Source of the DNA: Candidatus Aerophobota bacterium
Lineage (GTDB): Bacteria; Aerophobota; Aerophobia; Aerophobales; AE-B3A
Assembly (NCBI GenBank): GCA_030610725.1
Contig: JAUWRE010000028.1
Location: forward strand, 1 to 9,106
Direction: 5' to 3'
Length of the DNA stretch: 9,106 bases
A model generated the notes under the pieces. It saw only the letters and a list, made by a program, of their open reading frames with translations. It had not been told where the DNA came from and searched no databases. Of this stretch, positions 1 to 5,919 are shown piece by piece (position 1 is the stretch's first letter; every line of letters starts with the position of its first letter). A program made the translations under genes and the position numbers.

Positions 1-141
1 CACGATTCATGAAATACGATTCACCAGCTCTGTCGTGCGTGATGCGTATTGCGCAATACTATATACGACATACGCAATACGAGATTGTCCTTTGGTATTT
101 TTTAACTAATACAGAACTGAGCCCCCACTAAGGTTTATAGC
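1..141. repeat. Terminal direct repeat, left copy (identical to 8966-9106)
   Basis: These 141 bases recur without a mismatch as the last 141 bases of the window. The repeat contains 105 bp of noncoding heptamer-repeat DNA plus the last 11 codons and stop of the dehydrogenase gene. It cuts through that gene at an arbitrary point, which is unlike phage termini or transposon ends. An exact length of 141 matches the largest default k-mer of MEGAHIT (recalled knowledge), so I infer an assembler overlap at a graph cycle. True circularity, a tandem array and a graph artefact are all possible. Confidence 0.97.
33..84. repeat. Heptamer tandem arrays in opposite orientation around a 14-bp palindrome
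   Basis: Bases 33-53 are three 7-bp units of form TNNTGCG (TCGTGCG, TGATGCG, TATTGCG). Bases 57-84 are four 7-bp units of form TACNNNA (TACTATA, TACGACA, TACGCAA, TACGAGA). The two arrays are roughly inverted with respect to each other. They meet at the perfect palindrome GTATTGCGCAATAC (46-59). CGTATTGCG (45-53) can also pair with CGCAATACG (73-81). The hairpin lies just downstream of the dehydrogenase stop but has no T-tract on that strand, so it does not look like an intrinsic terminator. The same bases recur at 8998-9049. Confidence 0.8.
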
Positions 142-885
142 CTGACCGGTCATGTAATCAGAGCGGGAAGAAGCCAGGAACAGCACTAGATTAGCAACAT
201 CTTCAGAAGTACCCAGTCTATCCAGGGGAATATTTTTGAGCAAATTTTTCTTTACCTCTTTCTCTTCTATTCCTTCTCTTCTGGCATGGTCAGCCGCGTG
301 TTCCTCCCAGAGAGAGGTGAACACCACTCCCGGGCAAACAGCATTGACATTGATTTTGTAAGGAGCAAGTTCTAGAGCTAAGCTCTGGGTAAGACCGATA
401 ATCCCAAACTTGGAGACACAATAGGCAGCATGCCATTTACTTCCCCTTTTACCAGACTGAGAGCTCATATTGATGATCTTGCCTTTCCCCTTTTTTATCA
501 TCCCGGGGATTACAGCCTGGCAGCAGAGAAAAGCACCTTTGAGGTTGACCTGCATTGTTCTATCCCACAGCTTTTCACTGGTATCTAGAAAGGGAACAAT
601 TCTGGATATAGCAGCATTGTTAACCAGGATATCTATTACCCCTAATTCTTCTGTAACATAGCGGGACAACTCTTTAACTTTTTTGCTTTTACTTATATCA
701 GCCCTTTTATAAATCACTCTTTCTCTACTCACCTTTTCGATTTCTCTTGCTGCTTCTTGCAGACTTTCCTTGTTAATATCATTCAAGACTATTCTGGCTC
801 CTTCCTGGGCGAAGCGCAGGGCGATAGCTTTTCCAATTCCTCTTGCTGCTCCAGTAACCAGAGCACTTTTGCCGTCTAATTCCAC
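106..885 (-). CDS. Short-chain dehydrogenase/reductase, probably polyol or sugar (NAD-type)
   Basis: This is a complete 259-residue classical SDR, the usual length for the family. It carries the dinucleotide-binding TGAARGIG at residues 11-18, NNAA at 89-92, N114, S142, the catalytic Y155-x3-K159, and PG at 185-186. D36 at the end of beta-strand 2 favours NAD(H) over NADP(H) by the family rule. The C-terminal part, with PLDRLGTSEDVA and YMTGQAINLSGG, resembles sorbitol-6-phosphate or polyol 2-dehydrogenases, but the substrate cannot be fixed from sequence. The start is GTG at 885-883, preceded by AAAGGG with about 7 nt spacing; the stop is TAG. If the contig ends are joined, the next gene downstream on the same strand, 181 bp away, is the xylulokinase-like kinase. 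The two would then oxidise a polyol to a ketose and phosphorylate it. Confidence 0.93.
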   Translation of the reverse strand: MELDGKSALVTGAARGIGKAIALRFAQEGARIVLNDINKESLQEAAREIEKVSRERVIYKRADISKSKKVKELSRYVTEELGVIDILVNNAAISRIVPFLDTSEKLWDRTMQVNLKGAFLCCQAVIPGMIKKGKGKIINMSSQSGKRGSKWHAAYCVSKFGIIGLTQSLALELAPYKINVNAVCPGVVFTSLWEEHAADHARREGIEEKEVKKNLLKNIPLDRLGTSEDVANLVLFLASSRSDYMTGQAINLSGGSVLY

Positions 886-945
886 TTAGTTTCCCTTTAT
901 TAATATAGGAATTTCCTTTTTGGACGCTGATAAACACGGATTATT

Positions 946-966
946 TAAGTGTTAAGTGCTAAGTGC
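946..966. repeat. 7-bp tandem repeat (TAAGTGY) x3
   Basis: Three consecutive heptamers, TAAGTGT, TAAGTGC and TAAGTGC, followed by TAAA. The 7-bp period is shared with the unrelated heptamer arrays near the contig ends. Confidence 0.8.
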
Positions 967-1186
967 TAAAAAACTAACTAAAGAATTATTAAAATTTTCA
1001 TGAATTGGATTTTCACTAAACCTTAGCTTTAAGCCAGAAGTTATAGAAAATTCTTTTTGAACGCAGATAAATGCAGATTAAAAAAGTAATCAGAAAATAA
1101 GTTCATAGTATAGGAATTTTCTTTTTGGACGTAATCTGCGAAAATCTGCGTCCGAATTAACTTGATAGTATAGGAATTTCCTTTTT

Positions 1187-1234
1187 CCCCTCACCTCAAT
1201 CCTCTCCCCACGGGGGAGAGGGAAGGGAGAGGGG
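1187..1234. repeat. REP-like C-rich/G-rich hairpin element upstream of tex
   Basis: CCTCTCCCC (1201-1209) pairs perfectly with GGGGAGAGG (1213-1221) around a 3-nt loop, ACG. An outer arm, CCCCTC (1187-1192), can pair with GAGGGG (1229-1234). The element resembles a C-rich/G-rich intergenic hairpin recurring in many bacterial genomes, whose translations produce spurious peptides (recalled knowledge). It ends only 26 bp before the tex start codon, so in a transcript it would sit in the 5' leader. It has no T-tract and is not a clear terminator for either strand. Confidence 0.75.
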
Positions 1235-1260
1235 GGTAAGTTCAAAGGGATAAAAATCTT

Positions 1261-3390
1261 ATGAATAAAGAACATCTGGAAATAATTACAGATAAACTAG
1301 CTATTTCAGCTAAACAGATTGAAAATACTGCAAGATTACTGGAAGGAGGGGCTACTGTGCCCTTTGTTTCCAGATATAGAAAAGAAGCAACCGGTAGTCT
1401 TGATGAAGTCCAGATTACGGCGATTAAGGAACAATTGGCAAAACTAAAGGAAGTGGATAAGCGGAGAGAAAGTATTATCAATTCTATTGAGAAGCAAGGA
1501 AAACTAACAGATGAGTTAAAAGCTCAGATTGAAAATACATATGCTTTAACTGAACTGGAAGATATTTACTTGCCGTACAAAATTAAAAGAAAGACTCGTG
1601 CGCTTCTGGCAAGAGAAAAAGGGCTTGAACCCCTGGCAAAGATAATTATGAAGCAACAGGAATCTAATGTCTATGAGAGAGCAAAATCATTCATTAATGA
1701 AAAAGTTCCAACTATTGAAGATGCCCTGCAGGGAGCTAGGGATATTATATCGGAATGGATTAATGAAAATCAGAGAGCCAGAAGTAAAATCCGAAAGTTG
1801 TTTAGTAGAAAGGCATTAATCAAGTCGAAAGTGGTAAAAACCAAAGAGGAAGAAGGTATTAAATACAAAGATTATTTTGACTATGAAGAACGTTTGAATA
1901 GATGTCCTTCTCACAGGCTATTAGCTATGGGGAGGGGAGAGAAAAAAGGGTTTTTAAGAGTATCAATAGCTCCTCCCCAGGATTGCGCTTTGAGAAGTCT
2001 TAAAAACATTTTCATTAAAGGCAACAATGAATCATCAGAACAAGTTTATTTAGCAATAAAAGATAGCTACCAACGGCTGCTGAAACCTTCCATTGAAACT
2101 GAATTCGCTAATAGTTCAAAGGAAAAAGCAGATAAAGAGGCTATTAATGTATTTACCGAAAATTTGAGACAATTATTGCTAGCTCCGCCCCTAGGGCAAA
2201 AAAGAGTGTTAGCAATAGATCCGGGTTATCGCACAGGATGTAAGATAGTTTGCCTGGATGAACAGGGGAATGTGTTATGCAGTGAAACTATTTTCCCGCA
2301 CAAGCCTCAAGAAGAAATCAATCAAGCAGTTAAGAAAATCAGGCTATTGGTTAATCGCTATAAAATTGAAGCGATTGCTATTGGTAATCGCACAGCCAGC
2401 AGGGAAACAGAAAGTTTTGTAAAAGAAATTCAATTTGAAAAAGATGTCCAGGTATTTACAGTTAACGAGGATGGGGCATCAGTATATTCTGCTTCGCCTA
2501 CTGCAAGAGAGGAGTTTCCGCAATACGATGCAACGGTAAGAGGAGCTATTTCCATAGGAAGAAGGCTAATGGACCCACTGGCTGAGTTGGTGAAAATCGA
2601 ACCCAGGTCAATGGGGATAGGACAATATCAGCATGATGTTGATCAGAATAAGTTAAAGGGGAGCCTTGACCGCGTAGTAGAAAGTAGTGTGAATTTGGTA
2701 GGAGTAAATCTAAATACAGCAAGTAAGCATCTATTAACCTATGTTTCCGGTTTAGGGTCTCAATTGGCCAAAAATATTATTGATTGCCGGAAAGAAAATG
2801 GTCCATTTCGCTCGAGAGAGGGATTAAAGAAAGTCCCTCGGCTAGGCAATAAAGCATTTGAACAATGCGCAGGATTTTTGCGCATACAGGAGGCAAGGAA
2901 TCCTCTAGATAATAGTGCTGTTCATCCAGAAAGTTATCATATTGTAGAGCAAATGGCAGAAGATATGGGAAATTCTATTTCTGAATTGCTGAATAATGAG
3001 GAGTTGAGAAATAAAATAGAGATAAAAAACTATGTAACCGGTAAAGTAGGCCTGCCAACATTAATTGATATTGCAACTGAATTAGCAAAGCCAGGCAGGG
3101 ACCCGAGGAAGAAAATAAAGGTGTTTGAATTTGCAAAGCAAATACACAAGATTGAAGACCTGGATATCGGAATGATTTTAGCGGGAATCGTAACAAACAT
3201 TACTAACTTTGGAGTTTTTGTTGATATCGGAGTTAAACAGGATGGCCTGGTGCATGTTTCGCAACTAGCAAATAAGTTTGTAAGTAAGCCAGCAGGTATT
3301 GTTCAGTTGCAGCAGCAGGTGGAAGTAAAGGTGATGAATATAGATATAGACAGAAAGAGAATATCATTGTCAATGAAGGATTTGACCTAA
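1261..3390 (+). CDS. tex: Tex family RNA-binding transcription accessory protein
   Basis: A full-length Tex protein of 709 residues, slightly shorter than typical bacterial Tex (about 720-780). The N-terminal helical region (1-310) carries the family signature GATVPFVSRYRKEATGSLDE at 30-49. A YqgF/RNase H-like domain starts at RVLAIDPGYRTG (315-326) and runs to about 415, including AIGNRTASRETE. GQYQHDV follows at 454-460. Tandem helix-hairpin-helix motifs lie at about 481-545 (LNTASKHLLTYVSGLG, then FRSREGLKKVPRLG). A C-terminal S1 RNA-binding domain spans about 636-706 (GIVTNITNFGVFVDIG). Tex is a cytoplasmic nucleic-acid-binding protein implicated in transcription and RNA handling. The start matches the family N terminus; the ribosome site is modest (AAGGGA, 10 nt spacing). 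The stop overlaps the ribosome site of the next gene, implying a shared message. Confidence 0.97.
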   Translation: MNKEHLEIITDKLAISAKQIENTARLLEGGATVPFVSRYRKEATGSLDEVQITAIKEQLAKLKEVDKRRESIINSIEKQGKLTDELKAQIENTYALTELEDIYLPYKIKRKTRALLAREKGLEPLAKIIMKQQESNVYERAKSFINEKVPTIEDALQGARDIISEWINENQRARSKIRKLFSRKALIKSKVVKTKEEEGIKYKDYFDYEERLNRCPSHRLLAMGRGEKKGFLRVSIAPPQDCALRSLKNIFIKGNNESSEQVYLAIKDSYQRLLKPSIETEFANSSKEKADKEAINVFTENLRQLLLAPPLGQKRVLAIDPGYRTGCKIVCLDEQGNVLCSETIFPHKPQEEINQAVKKIRLLVNRYKIEAIAIGNRTASRETESFVKEIQFEKDVQVFTVNEDGASVYSASPTAREEFPQYDATVRGAISIGRRLMDPLAELVKIEPRSMGIGQYQHDVDQNKLKGSLDRVVESSVNLVGVNLNTASKHLLTYVSGLGSQLAKNIIDCRKENGPFRSREGLKKVPRLGNKAFEQCAGFLRIQEARNPLDNSAVHPESYHIVEQMAEDMGNSISELLNNEELRNKIEIKNYVTGKVGLPTLIDIATELAKPGRDPRKKIKVFEFAKQIHKIEDLDIGMILAGIVTNITNFGVFVDIGVKQDGLVHVSQLANKFVSKPAGIVQLQQQVEVKVMNIDIDRKRISLSMKDLT

Positions 3391-3395
3391 GGAGG
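3388..3395 (+). promoter_or_regulatory. Strong ribosome binding site overlapping the tex stop
   Basis: TAAGGAGG has a near-perfect Shine-Dalgarno core 5 nt before the ATG at 3401. Its first three bases are the tex stop codon, so translation of the two genes is probably coupled. Confidence 0.85.
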
Positions 3396-3400
3396 ACCAG

Positions 3401-4279
3401 ATGAGTAATATTGGATGGATAGGAACGGGGGTTATGGGAGGGCCAATGGCCGCTCACTTGATTAAGGAAGGTCATCGTTTAGCAATTTTTACCAGAACTG
3501 GCAGTAAAGCCAAAGAGCTGATTGATGCCGGAGCCAGATGGGTTGGTTCTCCTCAAGAAGCAGCCAAAAATCAGGATTTTGTCTGTATTATGGTGGGTTA
3601 TCCGCGGGATATGCGGCAGGTAGTTTTCGGTGAAGAGGGCGTTATGAATACGATTAAGTCAGGTTCTATACTTATTGACTTTACTACCAGTGAGCCCAGT
3701 CTGGCTATGGAAATTGCAGAAGCTCTAAAGAAAAGAGAGGTATTTTCTTTAGATGCGCCGGTTTCAGGTGGAGATGTTGGAGCTCGCAGCGCCACGCTTT
3801 CTATTATGGTTGGCGGAGATAAAGAGGCATTTAACGCTGCAAAGCCTATTCTGAAAAAACTAGGAAAAACCATTATCCTGCAGGGTGGTCCCGGTGCTGG
3901 CCAACATACCAAGATGTGTAACCAGATACAGATTGCCGGGACTATGATTGGTATGGTAGAGGCTCTTATTTATGGCACTAAAGCCGGATTGGACATTGAG
4001 ACTATGCTTAAAGCAATATCTGGTGGAGCTGCCGCCTGTTGGAGTCTTGACAACTTGGCTCCCAGGATTTTAAAAGGTGATATGGAGCCGGGGTTTTTTG
4101 TGGAGCACTTTGTCAAGGATATGGGTATTGCTCTGACAGAGGCTCAAAAAATGCATCTATCTCTTCCGGGATTAGCCCTTGTTCATCAGTTGTATCTATC
4201 TGTTCAGGCCCTCGGCGCTGGACGTAAAGGGACTCAAGCCCTGTACCTTGCACTTCAACATATGAATGTTATGGATTGA
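3401..4279 (+). CDS. NAD(P)-dependent beta-hydroxyacid dehydrogenase (3-hydroxyisobutyrate/tartronate-semialdehyde reductase family)
   Basis: The 292-residue product has the family's usual length. The Rossmann motif GTGVMG is at residues 8-13, the substrate-binding DAPVSGG at 118-124, and the catalytic lysine is K171 in GQHTKMCNQI, with N175 nearby. K239-D240 (FVKDMGIAL) lies in the all-helical C-terminal domain. T31-R32 (FTRT) rather than an acidic residue follows beta-strand 2, which tends to favour NADP(H) in this family (inference). The enzyme reversibly reduces a small semialdehyde or keto acid to a beta-hydroxyacid in the cytoplasm; hydroxyisobutyrate, tartronate semialdehyde, succinate semialdehyde and related substrates cannot be told apart here. 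It follows tex by 10 nt with a strong ribosome site, although no functional link to tex is known to me. Confidence 0.93.
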   Translation: MSNIGWIGTGVMGGPMAAHLIKEGHRLAIFTRTGSKAKELIDAGARWVGSPQEAAKNQDFVCIMVGYPRDMRQVVFGEEGVMNTIKSGSILIDFTTSEPSLAMEIAEALKKREVFSLDAPVSGGDVGARSATLSIMVGGDKEAFNAAKPILKKLGKTIILQGGPGAGQHTKMCNQIQIAGTMIGMVEALIYGTKAGLDIETMLKAISGGAAACWSLDNLAPRILKGDMEPGFFVEHFVKDMGIALTEAQKMHLSLPGLALVHQLYLSVQALGAGRKGTQALYLALQHMNVMD

Positions 4280-4334
4280 ATTTGACTCTTTCAGACCAAA
4301 AATCAGTCCAGGTTGACTTTGAAACGAATCTCAT

Positions 4335-4362
4335 TTGACTTATCTTAAGAATATGCTAGAAT
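4335..4362 (+). promoter_or_regulatory. Sigma-70-type promoter with extended -10
   Basis: TTGACT (4335-4340) is followed after 16 bp by TAGAAT (4357-4362), preceded by TGC as in an extended -10. Shifting the -35 to TTTGAC gives 17 bp. A start near 4368-4370 is expected. It is the best promoter match I see in the window and would drive the possible structured RNA and perhaps the inositol genes with a leader of about 450 nt. Confidence 0.6.
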
Positions 4363-4368
4363 ATAGAC

Positions 4369-4608
4369 GTATGGATATGATGAACTACAGATTGGGAAGG
4401 AGGAGTGCGATGTAAAGCTAAGGATTATTCTTTGGAAACTCTAAGAATCACAATGAGTTTCATGTAGGATGTGGAGTTGGCCCAGAGCTTTCCTTTGGGA
4501 TTAAGTATTGTTGTTCCTACTTTGTCACTTCACTTCTCGCAATAGCGGGAAAATGTCAGACCAGAACATAAGGCTACCTTCCTTTATAACTGCGAGTTTT
4601 TATGGCAG
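4369..4608 (+). ncRNA. Possible structured noncoding RNA or long 5' leader, family not recognised
   Basis: No protein gene is supported here, but the plus strand holds several compact stems. GAAACTC (4435-4441) pairs with GAGTTTC (4455-4461). GTAGGA (4465-4470) pairs with TCCTAC (4515-4520) and encloses CCCAGAG/CTTTGGG (4481-4487/4493-4499, one G-U). TTCTCGC/GCGGGAA (4534-4540/4545-4551, one G-U) closes an AATA loop. AACTGC/GCAGTT forms a last hairpin ending near 4608. GGGAAGG (4394-4400) could pair with CCTTCCT (4577-4583) and close the whole as a multibranch fold. The pairings were found by eye without energy calculation. I could not match it to 6S, tmRNA, RNase P, SRP RNA or a named riboswitch. 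It may be an independent RNA or the leader of the inositol operon. Confidence 0.35.
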
Positions 4609-4621
4609 TTCTCTTATTTTC

Positions 4622-4680
4622 AAGCTCTAATGTATTTGTTGACGGAGCTTTTTAGCGAGTGCAGATGTGTCGCTTTTTTT
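4622..4680 (+). terminator. Tandem weak terminator-like hairpins with T-tracts
   Basis: AAGCTC (4622-4627) pairs with GAGCTT (4645-4650), running into TTTTT. Directly after it, AGCGA (4654-4658) pairs with TCGCT (4670-4674), running into seven Ts (4674-4680). Each stem is only 5-6 bp with a long loop, so each is weak alone. They could end the RNA that starts near 4369 or act as an attenuator before the inositol-phosphate genes. Confidence 0.4.
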
Positions 4681-4706
4681 GGGATAATTTCTGGTGTAAA
4701 TAATAT
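4679..4706 (+). promoter_or_regulatory. Weak candidate promoter for the inositol operon
   Basis: TTGGGA (4679-4684), 16 bp, then TAATAT (4701-4706). It lies downstream of the terminator-like hairpins and about 115 bp before the synthase start. The -35 is poor and such matches are common in AT-rich DNA. Nothing else convincing was seen in 4707-4808 apart from a short imperfect hairpin near 4732-4748. Confidence 0.22.
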
Positions 4707-4808
4707 GGCAAAGAGGAGGGTAAAACAATCAATTCCCTGAGGGATTGGGATGAATCCAGGTAAAAGATAAGAAAATAAATAAAATTTGAAGAGAAAAAAT
4801 GAACAGAA

Positions 4809-4814
4809 AAGGAG
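4809..4814 (+). promoter_or_regulatory. Ribosome binding site deciding the synthase start
   Basis: AAGGAG sits 8 nt before the ATG at 4823, an ideal spacing. The in-frame upstream ATG at 4799 has only a poor GAAGAG before it, and the Shine-Dalgarno would then lie inside the gene. The start at 4823 is therefore preferred. Confidence 0.8.
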
Positions 4815-4822
4815 ATAGCACA

Positions 4823-5917
4823 ATGAATAAGATAAAGATAGCCGTGATTGGTGTTGGAAACTGCACAAGTTCTTTGATACAGGGAGTCTATTACTACAAG
4901 GATAAGAATCCCAAAGATGCAATTGGTTTGATGCATTGGGATATTGGCGGATATGAACCTTGTGATATAGAGGTTGTAGCTGCTTTTGACGTTGATAAGA
5001 GAAAAGTGGGGAAAGATGTGAGTGAGGCTATTTTTTCAGAGCCAAACTGCACCAAAATATTCTGCAAAGATATTCCCAAGATGGGTGTTAATGTTGTTAT
5101 GGGTGGGGTTTCTGATGGCGTTGCTCAACATATGAAAGAATTTCCGGATGACGAGACCTTTGTGGTTTCTAAAGAAAAAGAAGTAGATATAGTGGATGTC
5201 TTAAAAAAGAGTGGGGCAGAGGTCGCTTTAAATTATCTTCCGGTTGGTTCGGAAAAGGCGGTAAGATTCTATGCAGACTGCTGTTTAGAAGCAAATGTTG
5301 GTTTTATAAACTGTGTTCCAGTATTCATTGCTTCTGATAATGAATTTGCCGAAAGATTTAAACAAAAAAATCTCCCCATAATAGGGGACGATATTAAAGC
5401 GCAAATTGGAGCTACTATTACCCATAGAACCCTGGCTAAGTTGTTTGTAGACAGGGGTATTAAGCTAGATAGGACATATCAATTGAATACCGGTGGAAAT
5501 ACAGACTTTCTCAATATGATTGCACGAGAAAGATTAAAGTCAAAAAAGACCTCCAAGACAGAAGCGGTTCAATCCGTCCTAGATGAACCACTAGACCCAA
5601 AAAATATCCATATTGGTCCATCTGACTATGTGCCCTGGCAAAAAGATAATAAAATCTGTTTCATCAGAATGGAAGGTAGAATGTTTGGCGATGTGCCAAT
5701 GAATTTAGAATTAAGACTGAGTGTAGAAGACTCACCAAATTCCGCTGGTTGCGTAATAGATGCTATCAGGTGCTGTAAGTTAGCTTTGGACAGGAAAATA
5801 GGTGGTATTCTCACTTCAATTTCTGCCTACACTATGAAGCATCCTCCCCAGCAATTCGCTGATGGGAAAGCAAGGGATATGGTAGAGGAATTTCTGGAAG
5901 GGAAACGTGAAAGATAA
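4823..5917 (+). CDS. ino1: myo-Inositol-1-phosphate synthase (archaeal/actinobacterial short type)
   Basis: With the start at 4823 the protein has 364 residues, close to the short archaeal and actinobacterial synthases and much shorter than the eukaryotic ones. It converts D-glucose-6-phosphate to L-myo-inositol-1-phosphate in the cytoplasm with NAD as an internally recycled cofactor. The NAD-binding motif GVGNCTSSL is at residues 10-18. NYLPVGSE (137-144), GDDIKAQIGATITHR (188-202, holding the conserved lysine) and YQLNTGGNTDFLNM (219-232) form the active-site core. MEGRMFGDVPMNLELRL (283-299) and VEDSPNSAG are also typical. The stop is 2 nt before the next gene, which uses its product, so co-translation is likely. 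The 8-residue extension from 4799 is not part of the family. Confidence 0.96.
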   Translation: MNKIKIAVIGVGNCTSSLIQGVYYYKDKNPKDAIGLMHWDIGGYEPCDIEVVAAFDVDKRKVGKDVSEAIFSEPNCTKIFCKDIPKMGVNVVMGGVSDGVAQHMKEFPDDETFVVSKEKEVDIVDVLKKSGAEVALNYLPVGSEKAVRFYADCCLEANVGFINCVPVFIASDNEFAERFKQKNLPIIGDDIKAQIGATITHRTLAKLFVDRGIKLDRTYQLNTGGNTDFLNMIARERLKSKKTSKTEAVQSVLDEPLDPKNIHIGPSDYVPWQKDNKICFIRMEGRMFGDVPMNLELRLSVEDSPNSAGCVIDAIRCCKLALDRKIGGILTSISAYTMKHPPQQFADGKARDMVEEFLEGKRER

Positions 5918-5919
5918 AG

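Larger units (their letters stand above)
886..1260. repeat. Noncoding 375-bp repeat cluster between the divergent dehydrogenase and tex genes
   Basis: No gene is supported here. Four copies of a motif near TATAGGAATTTYCTTTTT start at 904, 1042 (diverged), 1109 and 1169; three are followed by GGACG or GAACG. Adjacent DNA contains degenerate GCAGATAAA/ATCTGCG words. TAATCTGC...ATCTGCG at 1132-1150 is an imperfect inverted copy (15 of 19 positions) of 1062-1080. GGACG (1127-1131) and CGTCC (1149-1153) form a further inverted pair. A 7-bp tandem TAAGTGY x3 lies at 946-966. Similar words recur between genes in many uncultivated bacterial genomes (recalled, not searched). Divergent promoters for the dehydrogenase and tex should lie here, but I could not place convincing -35/-10 boxes. 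Confidence 0.75.

Noticed and set aside
33..84. CRISPR array or plasmid iteron origin
   Set aside because: Units are only 7 bp with no spacers, so this is not CRISPR. No Rep gene or DnaA-box cluster is visible, so an origin is not supported, although it cannot be excluded if the unit is a real circle.
1090..1275. Minus-strand 61-codon frame with a proline-rich LPPSPFPLPRGER segment
   Set aside because: The peptide is simply the translation of the REP-like hairpin element and repeat words. Such spurious peptides recur wherever that repeat occurs.
3598..3912. Minus-strand 104-codon frame inside the hydroxyacid dehydrogenase
   Set aside because: It lies wholly opposite a well-supported gene and has no family features or ribosome site.
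4369..4608. 6S RNA, tmRNA, RNase P RNA or SRP RNA
   Set aside because: The stems seen are multibranched with short hairpins, and I found no conserved cores of those RNAs. No long central bubble, tag frame or tRNA-like ends are visible.
4704..4739. Eleven-codon frame starting at the ATG at 4704 as a leader peptide
   Set aside because: It has no ribosome site and no runs of regulatory codons. Frames this short are expected by chance.
4799..4822. Upstream in-frame ATG as the start of inositol-1-phosphate synthase
   Set aside because: It lacks a good ribosome site and adds eight residues outside the family. AAGGAG then sits inside the gene, exactly spaced for the ATG at 4823.
4620..4936. Overlapping minus-strand frames of 94 and 100 codons opposite the intergenic region and synthase start
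   Set aside because: The translations are low-complexity and rich in Ser, Leu, Phe and Tyr, resemble no family, and overlap the true gene and the terminator-like hairpins.
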